Below, in pieces: positions 1-10,085 of a stretch of 64,000 nucleotides of DNA; the stretch's first letter is position 1, and the number at the start of each line of letters is the position of its first letter. The DNA is from Schistocephalus solidus (lineage: Eukaryota > Platyhelminthes > Cestoda > Diphyllobothriidea > Diphyllobothriidae), in assembly GCA_017591395.1 (NCBI GenBank), contig WEDG01004275.1:112466-176465 (forward strand), written 5' to 3'. The translations under genes and the position numbers were made by a program. The notes below the pieces were generated by a model that worked only from the letters and a program-made list of their open reading frames with translations, had not been told where the DNA came from and did not search any database.

Positions 1-1128
1 GTCAATGTCTGGCAGATTAAAATCGCCTTCGATTATTTTGACATCTAATTGAATCCCCGCAACTTTTTCAAATAGTTCACAGAGCTCACTTTCATTTTCA
101 AAATAACACGGAGGTTTATAGCCATAGCCCATTACCGCTTTTTATTGTGCGGGAGGATGACTGAAACAAAGCATACATTTCCAGAAAAAGACGAAATGTT
201 AAGGTGAAAAGGGAAATGTACAAAAGAGGACTGAATACAAACAAGGCAACTACTGCCAAATTTTTCAGCGCAGTCTTGTCGGTACAAATTGAAATTATCT
301 AAAGCGAGCGTCAAGTCGGAGATAAGAGAGTAAACCCAGGGTTAATTGAGGCAAAGCACATCTGGATCAAGCTTATAAACTGTGCGTATTCCTGAGCTGC
401 AGGTTACGTTTTATAATAATTTTGTAAAAAAGGAAGGTTTGGTGGAGGAGAAGAAAACTGCAGAGAAGAAACAAAAGATGGGAAACAAAATTGCTCTGGT
501 CTATAATTTGTCGAAATGTTATTGTTAAAAGAACTAAGATTATTGTACAACGTCATATTTGGACGAAAACGATTAAAAGGAAGGCTATATTGTGACGGGG
601 GAAAGATGGGGGTGACATTTAAATGAGATTTTGAGGGAAGTTAGTATAGCTTGGCGGAAAACGTGCATTTGAAAAAAGAAAAAAATGAATTTGAAATCTT
701 TTAACATAATAAGAAGACTTAATTATTTGGGGATTATGGACACTTTTTGTGTTAGAAAAATGCTAACTTGAGCGTTCGCATCTGTTGTAGATGCTGAGGT
801 GTTAGCAAGTTTCCCATCGATAATGACATTACTGATTTTGACCTCTGACTTAACACATAACGCAAATTTACTGGGGATGGGTTCTAAGGTTTAGTATATT
901 TGTTACATAGAGCAGGCGTGGTTTGCTTGAAAGGGATAAGAAGTGGCACCGAAACGACTTAACGCGAACCAGGAACAAGGTGAACAGGTTAAAAATCAAA
1001 TTGAATTGAAATTCCTGTTGATCCGGAGGGCTGTGGGCTTGCAGTAGCTAGATGGCCAACCTCTGAGATAATTTTTTGTATTGTAGATATAAACCTAGGC
1101 TTCTCGTTTGCCAATGAGGGTGAAACCC
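1..1128 (-). mobile_element. Element B (CR1-like non-LTR) fragment: ORF1 tail to endonuclease
   Basis: The first ~1.1 kb aligns by eye with the stretch 12,484-13,655 of the element B copy further on, in the same orientation. Positions 132-314 (minus) encode part of the apurinic-type endonuclease with the pattern DNFNLYRQD, then SPFVHFPF-like and SFSGNV..SVILPHNKK, matching 12,539-13,018. The frame is broken and conserved glycines of the GGGCLLYIK motif are changed, so this is a dead copy. It is cut by the window edge on its 3' side, and at its 5' side it runs into the perfect inverted repeat at 1099-1229 instead of continuing into ORF1. Homology is clear; the event that truncated it is inferred. 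Confidence 0.75.
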
Positions 1129-1229
1129 GCCCTACGAGCACCAGCCCCGCCTGGCCCCCTCTGGCCCAGGGGGCCAGGCGGGGCTGGTGCTCGTAGGGCG
1201 GGTTTCACCCTCATTGGCAAACGAGAAGC
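1099..1229. repeat. Perfect 62-bp inverted repeat with 7-nt spacer
   Basis: Arms 1099-1160 and 1168-1229 are exact reverse complements over 62 bp, with a 7-base spacer (1161-1167). I checked nearly all pairs base by base. The outer ~30 bp of the left arm are element B sequence (GGGTTTCACC-type motif, as at 13,630-13,655, reverse strand). The inner ~30 bp are very GC-rich and not seen in other B copies. A stem this long and perfect is either a recent fold-back rearrangement or an assembly/sequencing fold-back artefact. The open reading frame running through it is a by-product. Confidence 0.9.
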
Positions 1230-1525
1230 AGCCCCTTTTCCTTTATACCGAACGCCCACCGCCCATAGCCTTCCCTTTCCTAATCGGCCACTTCTTATAT
1301 ACCCATAATTATTGTTTTATTGACGGCCCAATTTTATACAATTAATATGGCTTACTTTTGGATCCATTCAAGCCATTACTGCGAAATACCAACTCACTCA
1401 TGAAATAGGGATATGTGTCAGATGAAATTTGCAAAGTAGTTTATTATAAAAAAATAAATAAAACTGTACATGCGTTGGATAAACTTGTCAAAGTTTGTCC
1501 ACATGGTTGGCGTTATCCGGTGGTG
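1230..1525. other. Unassigned spacer
   Basis: Non-coding, AT-rich on its right half. No convincing gene, repeat or element similarity was seen. It separates the inverted repeat from the tandem array. Confidence 0.5.
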
Positions 1526-1812
1526 GTTCCTACAAAATAAGAAATATGTTGGTTACCGTGGGGAACATTATGAAAAGAGTTATAAATATCAAAGAAAGGA
1601 TTAAAATAAATATCACTACAAAAAAAAATATGTTGGTTACCGTGGGGAACATTATGAAAAGAGTTATAAATAACAAAGTAAGGATTAAAATAAATATCAC
1701 TACAAAATAAGAAATATGTTGGTTACCGTGGGGAACATTATGAAAAAGAGTTATAAATAACAAAGTAAGGATTAAAATAAATATCACGACAAAATAAGAA
1801 ATATGTTGGTGT
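1526..1812. repeat. Tandem repeat, ~84-87 bp unit, about 3.2 copies
   Basis: The phrase ATATGTTGGTTACCGTGGGG recurs at 1544, 1628 and 1714, and a partial fourth unit starts at 1801. Spacing is 84, 86 and 87 bp. Each unit also carries GAACATTATGAAAA, GAGTTATAAATA and GGATTAAAATAAATATCAC. Units differ by a few substitutions and 1-3 bp indels, so this is an old minisatellite. Open frames on both strands just reflect the repeat length being near a multiple of three and are not taken as genes. Confidence 0.9.
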
Positions 1813-2529
1813 AAGGACATTGAGATACTTAACATGTTTTCGGGAGTAGACTGCGTTGTGCAATTTGGACCACTGTTGAGACATTCCGGAAGCTGAATAA
1901 GTATGCTGGATTAATTCAATGGAGTAGTTTTACCTTCTCAGTTGCCTCCCGGTGTTTTGATCTGCCACCATACCTATCTCTAGCACCATGGAACCAGTCA
2001 ATAGCTGTTCTGCGAATAACATACGCGGAACAGTTATTGAAGCTGGTATTTCAGCGAATTGCTTCTGTCGAAAGTTAGGGAAAGGTTTAGACGTACCTGT
2101 AAAAACTTTATAGAGCGGGCACCCAATAAGTGACCGCTTATCAGTGGAGCCGGCCCAGCAGAAGTTAAGACATAGGGGTGGTCCAATGAATTATGTCGAC
2201 ATGTTCAAAATGCATTAAAATCTTATTCATACGTGTATACGGAAAACTTTAATAAATACAAGTAAAAAAACGTTTGAAAACAGTCATTGTTTTTAGGAAT
2301 GTGTGCAACAAGGGAATGAAAATAAAGTGATCATCAATGTTAAAAGCAACATATTTACATATAATGTCAGAAAGGGTTGCAGTCAAAGGAATAGTTGCCA
2401 AAGTTGTGGCTTTAAACATGAAAAGGCTAGAAGAAGAAATGGATGTTGTAAAAAAGTCACAACAGTCAAAAAACGGACGGTAATGTATTCCGTTAGCGGC
2501 AATAGCTGTCAGAGCGCACAGTACGCCAC
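1813..2529. other. Unassigned spacer
   Basis: About 0.7 kb with no recognised gene or element. It may include the 3' flank of the transposase relic that follows on the minus strand, but no terminal inverted repeat could be picked out by eye. Confidence 0.45.
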
Positions 2530-3824
2530 CGATCAGTACCACGTTGTCTGGCACATCCGTCGACAGCACGTAGCCATTGTGGAAGATGGCAGGTGAGCTG
2601 CGAGGTAGCTGTAAATATCATGGTACACCCTCATCGTCGTCCAACAGCATGGAGCATGATGGCAACTCAGGCATACGTCTTTCTGAAATCGCCTGTAGAC
2701 CTGTGCGGCTATGTTTGTTGTGCCCTTTATCGAATTACGAATGATTTGAAAAAAAGACTCAAAAGGAAAGGCAGAAAAATTATCCAGCACTCCAAACCGA
2801 CTCACATCTTCATGAAGGTGAACTAAACAATGAATATTATATACAATCTCTGCATAACTGTACAATATGGCAAATTGGAAACAAAGTTACTTAACAAAAG
2901 GTGGGCAAAATCAAACCAGGTCTTATGTAAAATAGGATGACAAAAAATATACACTGCAACAGAAAACTGCAAAAAATGCATATAACGGTCATTGTCAAGA
3001 TATGGTTTTAAAACAACAGGGCCTATGTACAGCACAAATTGACGAAATTCGGCTTTCACCTGCCGGACACATGAGCGAGCTGGTGAGTCGCATATGACAT
3101 TGGATAATTTAACTTTCATTATTTGCCCAGTGTGTGGAATCAGTAGGCCAACTCCCAAAATTTCTTTCAATTCATCAATGCAATTCCTCAAAAACTCATC
3201 CAGTGGCTCCGGCTTGCCGAATCCAGAGAACACACCGACTACAAACGGCCGTCCAACTACCGGGTAGTTTACCCGAGCCTTCAAACAACTTCATTCCATC
3301 GATGTGCAACTGGATGCCCATTTCAGGAATTTTAGTTTCTCGGCGGTGATTTAACTCATCCAGTAAACCACGCCCAAGGCCCATATGAACATAGCTCCCA
3401 TTATTCAGGACCTTGTTAATGCAAGAACGTGGAGTACGCAATAACGTCCTTGGCTCCTTCGGAACCTCAGGGTGGTAAGGACGGAGCATATGCAACAAAG
3501 CTTTCACGGTAGCAAGCGGCATGTTCGTCTTCTGGCAGACGTCCTGCAAATCAGCTACAAAACATCTGCCACGTAATTCGCTTGATTCTTCGGTGACCCC
3601 TATTGATTCTGGATTCCAACACAGAATAAAGTTGTCTGAAAACCTACCATTTGAAACCTCGGGAAAGAGTTCGGGCATTTAGGCTCCGGTGAGGGGTTTG
3701 ACGCTAACGACGAAATTGGTAATGGATCATGTGCAACTTCGCTAGCAGCATGATACGCCTGCATAGCACGCAATACCCTCTTATACACGGTGCACCTCTT
3801 TATTCCGTAATATTTATGCTTCAT
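2530..3824 (-). pseudogene. CACTA/EnSpm-like (tnp2-type) transposase relic
   Basis: Read from 3824 downwards, several pieces keep the order of the metazoan tnp2-like 'transposase domain' family. They are an N-terminal piece (3600-3824); SYVHMGLGRGLLDEL and IQLHIDGMKLFEGS (3196-3678), matching the family's 'hFGl..gl' and 'iDGlplF.ss' motifs; VGVFSGFGKPEPLDEFL and VICDSPARS (2823-3284); then MHFLQFSVA, YNIHCLVHLHEDVSRFG and FSAFPFESFFQ (2533-3000). At least three frame changes (near 3640, 3280 and 2850) show it is dead. A second relic of the same family lies at 30.4-31.1 kb. Superfamily assignment rests on motif memory and is moderately sure; that it is a DNA-transposon transposase is more secure. 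Confidence 0.65.
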
Positions 3825-4189
3825 GGTTACTGTGCACGGATAGCAGAAAACAATATATAATGATATGAGGGCATATATAAGATTTAGTAAGCTACAAAAT
3901 TAACCGTTGATATTTTACATTTAACTAGAGCATACGTTACTAGAAATAAAATTTAAAAGGCAAAAGGTGGCTAATTATCTTTTAAAACATCTCCAGACCT
4001 CAGGATTACCTAACTTAGTATCGGCAGCTTTGAGAACAACAGGTCAGTTGTACAAGTAACACGGCAGGCCAGCACGCGCTTAGTAGACAAATGGCGTCTA
4101 AATGGCTGACTTAAACAAACCATCCAAAATCAGTTCAGTTCAGTTCAGTTCAGTGTATTTGAGAAAAATAGGCTTACGCCTTTGAAATC
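3825..4189. other. Unassigned spacer with short CAGTT repeat
   Basis: Non-coding stretch between the transposase relic and the 3' end of element A. The only structure seen is the pentanucleotide run at 4131-4154. Confidence 0.5.
4131..4154. repeat. (CAGTT)n microsatellite
   Basis: Four full CAGTT units followed by CAGT, 24 bp in total. It lies just beyond the inferred 3' end of element A and may be tail-associated, but that is not shown. Confidence 0.85.
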
Positions 4190-4284
4190 CCTATTTGATA
4201 CAGAAAGTCGGAAGAATAATAAGCAATGTAAAAAAAGTTACAGTCAAGTGAATGCAGGCAGATTTACGTGGTACACGGATATTG

Positions 4285-7138
4285 TTAAGGTAAAGTTGTC
4301 ACATAATCTTCCTGGTGTAGCAAAGTATGTATGTCAAGCCGATGTTTAAATATATCCACAGACTGGGACATAACAATCGCCTCAGGTAGGTTATTCCACG
4401 GTTTCAAGACACGGTTGGTTAAAAAATACTTCCTCCCATCCAATCTTACTTGGGGCACACTTAGTTTGAATGGATGACCTCGAAGATTATTCGACGTAGC
4501 AAGTTGGAAAGATTCATCACATAGGAGGGCGCAATCCATGCCACGCACGATACGGAAGGTTTGTATCAAGTCTCCACGCAACTGCCTATAACTCAGAGGA
4601 TAGAGTTGTAGGTTATTTCTCATATGGCAGTTCACCTTGACCTCTTACTAATTTTGTGGCTCGTCGCTGTACCCTTTCGAGCATTTTGTAGTCCTGTTGG
4701 GTCCACGGTCGCCAGCCTTGGATCGCATATTCAAGATGAGGCCTAACAAACGTACCAAAGACTTTAGAAAAACAGTCTTCATCGAAAACTTTTAATGCCC
4801 GCTTGATAGAGTACAGCATTGAATTGGCGGATTTAGCTGCCTTGCAGCATTGCGTAGAAGGCTTCATGTTGTCTGTCATCCAAACGCCGAGATCCTTCTG
4901 TGTGTGTGTTTTTTGGAGTGGCATACCGTTCAAAAAGTAGGGTCGCATATCAGTGACCTGATTCCGACTTCCCAGACGTAGCAGGGCGCATTTGTTTGAG
5001 TTGAAGGACAAGAGCCATTTGCGGGACCACTCGTCCAATCGATTGAGATTTTCTTGGAAATCGTCTCCATCGGCAGCATTGTTGATAACTTTCCAAATGT
5101 TTATTTCGTCCGCAAAAATAGCAAAGTCACAGTCCAATTCATGTACACAATCATTAATAAACAAGAGAAATAGGATTGGTCCGAGAACGGAACCTTGCGG
5201 AACTCCACTCTCGATGACTGTGCGCTTTGATCGCGATCCGCCTACGCAGACCACTTGGGAACGACCGACGAGAAAATGCTTGATCCACGTAAGAAGTTTG
5301 CCTCCAATACCAAACATTCTTAACTTATAAAGGAGACGCTGGTGCGGAACACTATCTAATGCCTTCTGGAAATCAATGTAGGCCACATGCACAGTGTATT
5401 TTGCATCGAGTGCTTTTGTCCAGCTTTGCATAGTATAAAGTAAGTTCGTAACACACGATCTTCCCCTACGAAAGCCGTATTGTGCAGTTGATAAGAGGTT
5501 ATGGGTTTCTAAATAAATCATCAATTCCTTTTTGACAAGCTTCTCCATAACCTTGCAACAGATTGAGGTCAGGCTGGCAGGCCTGTAGTTTGTAGCAAAT
5601 GCACTACTAGCGCTTTTGTGAAGCAGTGTAATGTGGGCTGTTTTCCAGTCGGTAGGAAGCATTCCCGTGTCGCACGATTTCTGGCACAGAAAGGATAGCA
5701 GTTTGGCCAGCTCTCGAGCAAGTTCGAGGAGTAACTTTGCTGGAATCTTGTTAGGGCCAGGGGATTTGCACGCGTTCAGACTTTTTAATTCTTCAAAGAC
5801 CGCCTCTTCTCGAAAGAGCATATCCTGAATAATTGGTGCTCCCATAGTCTCGCAACTAGATGGAATGAAAACTGCTTCTCGGGTAAAAACTGACTGAAAG
5901 AACTGTGAAAAGTGTTCAGCTTTGTTTTGAATTTCTGTAATCTCGAAACAATCATCGTTTCTCATTACAGGAATTGGGTTCCTGTTTCGTGTGCTTTTTC
6001 TTACATAGCTGTAGAGCAATTTGGGATTGTGAACTGCTCGCTGGAGCAAATTCCTCTCGTTATCCCGTCGGCTGTTGAAGATTAAGCGTTTAACCTTGTT
6101 CCTTTGCGTTTTGTATGTTTGCAAGGCAAAATTTTCATTGGATCGGCTAAATTTCTTCCAAAGCCTTATTTTTCTGTTAATCTCTCGTTTCAGTTCCCTT
6201 GTTAGCCACAGTTGTCTGTTAGATATCCTAAGTTTTGATGGCGGACAGTGGCATTTTATTAGGTTCAACAACCACTCCTTAAATAAACTCCAGTCCTCAG
6301 AGACATTCCCGGAGAAGAAAGATCCTAGTCCATTCGTGATGCCTCAGCTCTCATCTTGCAAAAGTCTCCCCGCCATAGATTGGGCCTGGTTTCATTCATT
6401 GCAGATGGCACCGAATATAAACCTTTCTCCCATGAAAGTACTGCATGATCACTTTGAACAAGATGAGGTAGGAAGTGAACCTCGTTTATACTGTCAGGAT
6501 CTTTAGTGAAGACGAGATCTAACAACTAGCCTGTTGTCCTCCACGCGCTCTTGTTGGAAAAATACATGTTGTGTGAGAAGAGCTTCAAGTGTTGACTTCA
6601 GCAGACGGTGATCGAAGGACAACTTTGAGCACTGCGCCAGCAGATCGTTCCATCGAATGCTGGATGCATTAAAGTCCCCCATTAGAACAACATCAGGTCG
6701 ACTTCCAATCTCCTTTATGTTCTCCAACAAACAAGTATCAGCGTCAGTGTCTGTCCCCGGTGGTCTGTAGATAGTCATGACTTCAAAGGACTGCGATCCC
6801 CGCGTCTTTATTTTCAGCCAAATAGCCTCAATACCATTGTTAATCTTCTCTGTCATTTCACACACTGTGAAATTGCTTTTAACAAACATCACAACTACTC
6901 CACCCTGGCGGTGAGTGCGGTCTCTCCTGAACAACTGGTACCCGGATAAGGCTTCTTCGCAATCGCTGATGTTCTGTGACAGCCATGTTTCTGTGATTGC
7001 TATAATATCGGGAGACAGAACGGCTACCTGAATTCTCAGTTCGTCAAGTTTCGAAAGAAGACTTTGGGCATTGTTATACAGAAATTTAATTTGGCGGCAC
7101 TCGGCCCTGCCAAATTCCGTTTGTTTCGAGTGTGCCAA
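4285..7138 (-). pseudogene. Element A ORF2: endonuclease plus reverse transcriptase, broken
   Basis: From 7138: an endonuclease with DIIAITETWLS, GGVVVMFVK, IYRPPGT and the catalytic-type motif MGDFNASSIRW (6503-7138), then its end LDLVFTKD...SDHAVLSW in another frame (6325-6525). The RT runs 6271-4613 with a basic leader (NRQLWLTRELKREINRK), fingers (KSPGPNKIPAKLL, NYRPASLTSICCKVMEK), palm (VAYIDFQKALDSVPH; GVPQGSVLGPILFLLFINDC) and thumb (RPHLEYAIQGW; LERVQRRATKLV). The active-site box is FADE in place of the usual F/YADD, so the second catalytic aspartate is lost. The C-terminus (LRGDLIQTFRIVRG, NLRGHPFKL, WNNLPEAIV) continues in a third frame at 4635-4285. It would nick target DNA and copy its own RNA into it if intact. 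Confidence 0.85.
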
Positions 7139-7182
7139 TACTGCTATGTCACTGCCATCATTAGCTTTGGCTGGTTCCAGAG

Positions 7183-8364
7183 TTATGCTGCGTTTCTCTG
7201 TATCACACGTCCCTTGTAAATAATCAAACTGTTCTCTCCAGCTGCAAGTCTCCTCTTATTTTCTATCACTAATTCGCGGCGTTTCAGACGTTCTGCTGGA
7301 GAGTAGTCCGGCTGAAAAAAAACCTGCTTATGAGAGATTCGAAGTTTGGTTTTTCTCGAGAGAAGTAGCTTAGCCTCTTCCTGGTTTTCCAAGACCATTT
7401 TGATAGGCCGTGGTCTCACAGTTTCTGACGGTTCAATATCTTTTTTTCCTATCCTGAAGGCTGCTCGAACGGTTATCTTCTCTCCCGAATGAAGTGTATC
7501 GTTCAGCAGGTGCTGAAACAAAGCAAGATCAGCGAATATCCTTTCCTTTGAGGTGTTAGCATTTCATTCAGGTAGGCCCTGGATAACAACGCAGTTCTCT
7601 CGGTCCAGGGCGCCTTTCAAGACACTGCTGACCATATTTTCCTCTGAGTGACCAGATGGATTTATTGTGATCTTTTAAAACTTTATAGCCATGTTATGTT
7701 TTTTCCCAATTGTATCTTACCACTCATTGGTTTTTTCGCTCTCAGCTAAGGATTCTTTAGAACTGCTGGGATAGCCGGCAGAAGTCGAGACTGAAGTCGG
7801 AACGTTATCCAATTTGGTGGTGTTTTGGTGTTTCCCCATTGCAGATTGCCGCGGGTTTGTTCCTTGGGATGCCACTACGGGCTTTTTAGAGCACCAAAGT
7901 TGGGAGGATGTGATTTGTGATTCGTTTTGGTCGTCGTCCTTAGGATTCAGGGATTGTGTTCCTGTTATCTTGTCCTCATTGGTATTCACGTCCGAACATT
8001 GTGAGTTGTTACAAGTTGTTGTTTTTGGTACTGTAGGTGCTTTGGTCACTGACTTTTTAACTGTAATATTTTTTACCGTATTTCATCGAGTATTGTTATC
8101 TTGCAAAAGCTTCCTTAAGTTTGCAAGCTCATCTTCCAGTTTTTGAACTCTTAGTAGAATATAAGAACATCCCACACAAGATTCGTCCTCGTAGCCGACG
8201 GATTTGGCTGCCATTACGCTTTTTGCGCGCTTTGCTGGTCCTTGGTTGTAAGTGTAAACTGATCGAGGGCCAGTCATGGCTGCCGAAGCCAGCTCAACAG
8301 GCTTTCCTTTACAGGAAGTGTTATTACTGGTTTTGCTGCAAGCAAACAATTTCTTTGAGTTCAT
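7183..8364 (-). pseudogene. Element A ORF1 (nucleic-acid-binding protein), broken
   Basis: One reading frame runs from about 8364 to 7183, interrupted by a TGA at 8083-8085, a TAA near 7717 and at least one stop before 7521. It has a cysteine-rich N-terminal part, a leucine/charged heptad stretch (ILLRVQKLEDELANLRKLL) typical of the ORF1 coiled coil, a polar serine/threonine-rich middle, then a conserved basic block (RPRPIKMVLEN..EAKLLLSR; DYSPAERLKRRELV.ENKRRLAAGE). This block resembles the C-terminal RNA-binding region of LINE ORF1 proteins. The same block recurs in the plus-strand copy at 32.45-32.64 kb. An upstream in-frame ATG at 8574 exists; I chose 8364 because sequence before it looks non-coding. 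Confidence 0.6.
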
Positions 8365-8574
8365 GAGTATAAAAAACACTGTGTATGCGTATGTTCTCTT
8401 TTGGGCGTATAACGAAATATTCCAACTGGGTTTGGAATATGGCGAGTATTTGCAGCAATATGAGCAAAAAATTGCCTTGTCGTTCAAAAACGCTTTAAAA
8501 AAACTGTAAATTGTATAAAAAATATGCAGGAACGACTCAGCCGTTTGGAGATGTCGAAGGTCCTGGATAACCAT

Positions 8575-9481
8575 AGATCTTCTCGAGGTTGTACACGTTT
8601 GGTTTCCTAAGTTGTTGTCGGTTTGTATTAGTGCAGAGGCTGCGTAGTCAACTTGAATAAGATGATAAACAAATTCCGATTTGATGCCGTTTTATGAGGA
8701 ATTTCGGCACGAAAAAAATTCCAGATGAGCAGGAAGCAAGTACGTACGTGCAGTTGAAACAATATTGTCCGGAACAGTCCTAGTGAAGTGCTAACGGAGT
8801 TCAAATTGTCCAAGTTGGAGAACAAAAAATTGGTGGTTATTTGCACACGACCTTGAAATCAAAGTGCCTTTGTATTATCCTTAAACAGTATTTTGTCTTA
8901 TAAATATTACCTATATTGGTTTAAATTCAAAAATTAACAAAAAATTTTGGTACAATTCCAACGACAAAAATAGCACTTCAAATCATATATATCTAAACTT
9001 TCTAAAAATTATTCAGTGCCCATTCCATACGCTGCAGCTTTTTCATGGAAAATTGAGTAGCAATATCCATAAACCTTTCTTTTTAATTTTTTTATATTCT
9101 AATTTCTTATCAGTTCCTACAGCAATGGCCTACGCACTTTGGATCAACCGGCTAGAGCCCTAAATTTTGCGAATATTACCAGAATTTTGTCATAAGTAAA
9201 AATAAAATATTCATTTAATATAAATGTAAAAATGCAATTGAAAATTTGAGCGAATACTAACATGCTTTAAATTTAAGAAGTTTCTGCCTAAACAATTGCC
9301 TTTTCTCGAGAGTGATATTTACCCTTGATGGTATCTACCTTTCTATGGTATATCATATCATATACGATATGGTATCATTACTGCACTAATGGTATAAACG
9401 TATGTACTAATAATGCATTTATGTCGAATGAAAAGTATGACAACTATTTAAAAGAAAACGTGATGAATTTTTACTTGATTT
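8575..9481. other. AT-rich spacer between elements A and B
   Basis: About 0.9 kb, AT-rich, no credible coding sequence. The left part may be element A 5' leader. A short internally repetitive run of GATAT/CATAT words sits near 9340-9375. Nothing else recognised. Confidence 0.5.
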
Positions 9482-9662
9482 AGAATTTATTTATTTAGAA
9501 TTTATATTTGGTTAGCACCGGGAAGGAACTGTCTAAGCAAACATCAGTAACGAAATAAAGTTATGACAATGTGTGCAGATAAAATGCACAAATTCATAGC
9601 TTGTCCTGCTATGTCAACAGTTAGCAATGTTTTAAAATTAATGGTGAACTAGAAAAAAATAG

Positions 9663-9748
9663 GCAGTGAAAAAAACTCCTACCATGAAAATGGAGGCAGA
9701 GTTCAATAGGCCTTCATTTTCGAATAGAAGGTAGGAGAAAAAAACTGC
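9663..9748 (-). other. U-rich internal-loop hairpin in element B 3' UTR (ENE-like)
   Basis: Read on the minus strand, 5'-GCAG, seven U, CUCCUACC ... GGUAGGAG, seven U, CACUGC-3'. The outer helix is GCAGU/ACUGC (5 bp) and the inner helix CUCCUACC/GGUAGGAG (8 bp). Between them lie facing runs of about 6-7 uridines that cannot form Watson-Crick pairs. This is the arrangement of ENE-class elements, in which the uridines accept an A-rich tail as a triple helix. Function here is inferred from structure only. Confidence 0.6.
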
Positions 9749-10085
9749 TTAGGAAAAAATGGTCAGGTGGTAGAATAAGGTAATACTGCAGTAGCATTTC
9801 AGAATGAGATAATGAAACATCAAGGTGATTCGTTCTTGATCACTTAGGCGTATGAAACAGAATCTCACGAAAATGCGTCAATGAACTTAAGTCCTCAGCA
9901 TCATAAGATCCAGAATTGAATTCTGATTATGGTTAGTATCCAAAGAAACCGCAGCATTTAAGATTGTGGACCACCGAATTTTGGACGTCCGAATGATGTC
10001 ATCGTTTGGAGGACGGGTGATATAAGGAGACATTATAGTTCATGGGCGTCTCCAGGTAGCGTAAATATAGTTTCAAGAGGGTTAC

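Larger units (their letters stand above)
4190..8574 (-). mobile_element. Element A: nearly full-length CR1-like non-LTR retrotransposon
   Basis: The minus strand carries, in order, an ORF1 with coiled coil and basic C-terminal domain (8364-7183), then ORF2 with endonuclease (7138-6325), reverse transcriptase (6271-4613) and the C-terminal tail (4635-4285). This is the standard two-ORF plan of CR1/Jockey-type elements and about the right length. The copy is inactive: ORF1 has in-frame stops, ORF2 has frame changes near 6520, 6300 and 4620, and the RT active site reads FADE. The 5' limit is uncertain because the untranslated leader cannot be told from flank; the 3' limit near 4190-4280 is approximate. 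Decayed relatives lie at 16.1, 31.6, 35.7, 38.5, 44.1 and 49.0 kb. Confidence 0.85.

Noticed and set aside
1108..1308. Open frame rich in Pro/Gly/Arg through the inverted repeat
   Set aside because: It exists only because the perfect palindrome is GC-rich. The protein is low-complexity and matches no family.
3825..4280. U-rich-loop hairpin in the element A 3' UTR
   Set aside because: No facing U-runs with flanking helices could be found near 4190-4280, so element A appears to lack the module.
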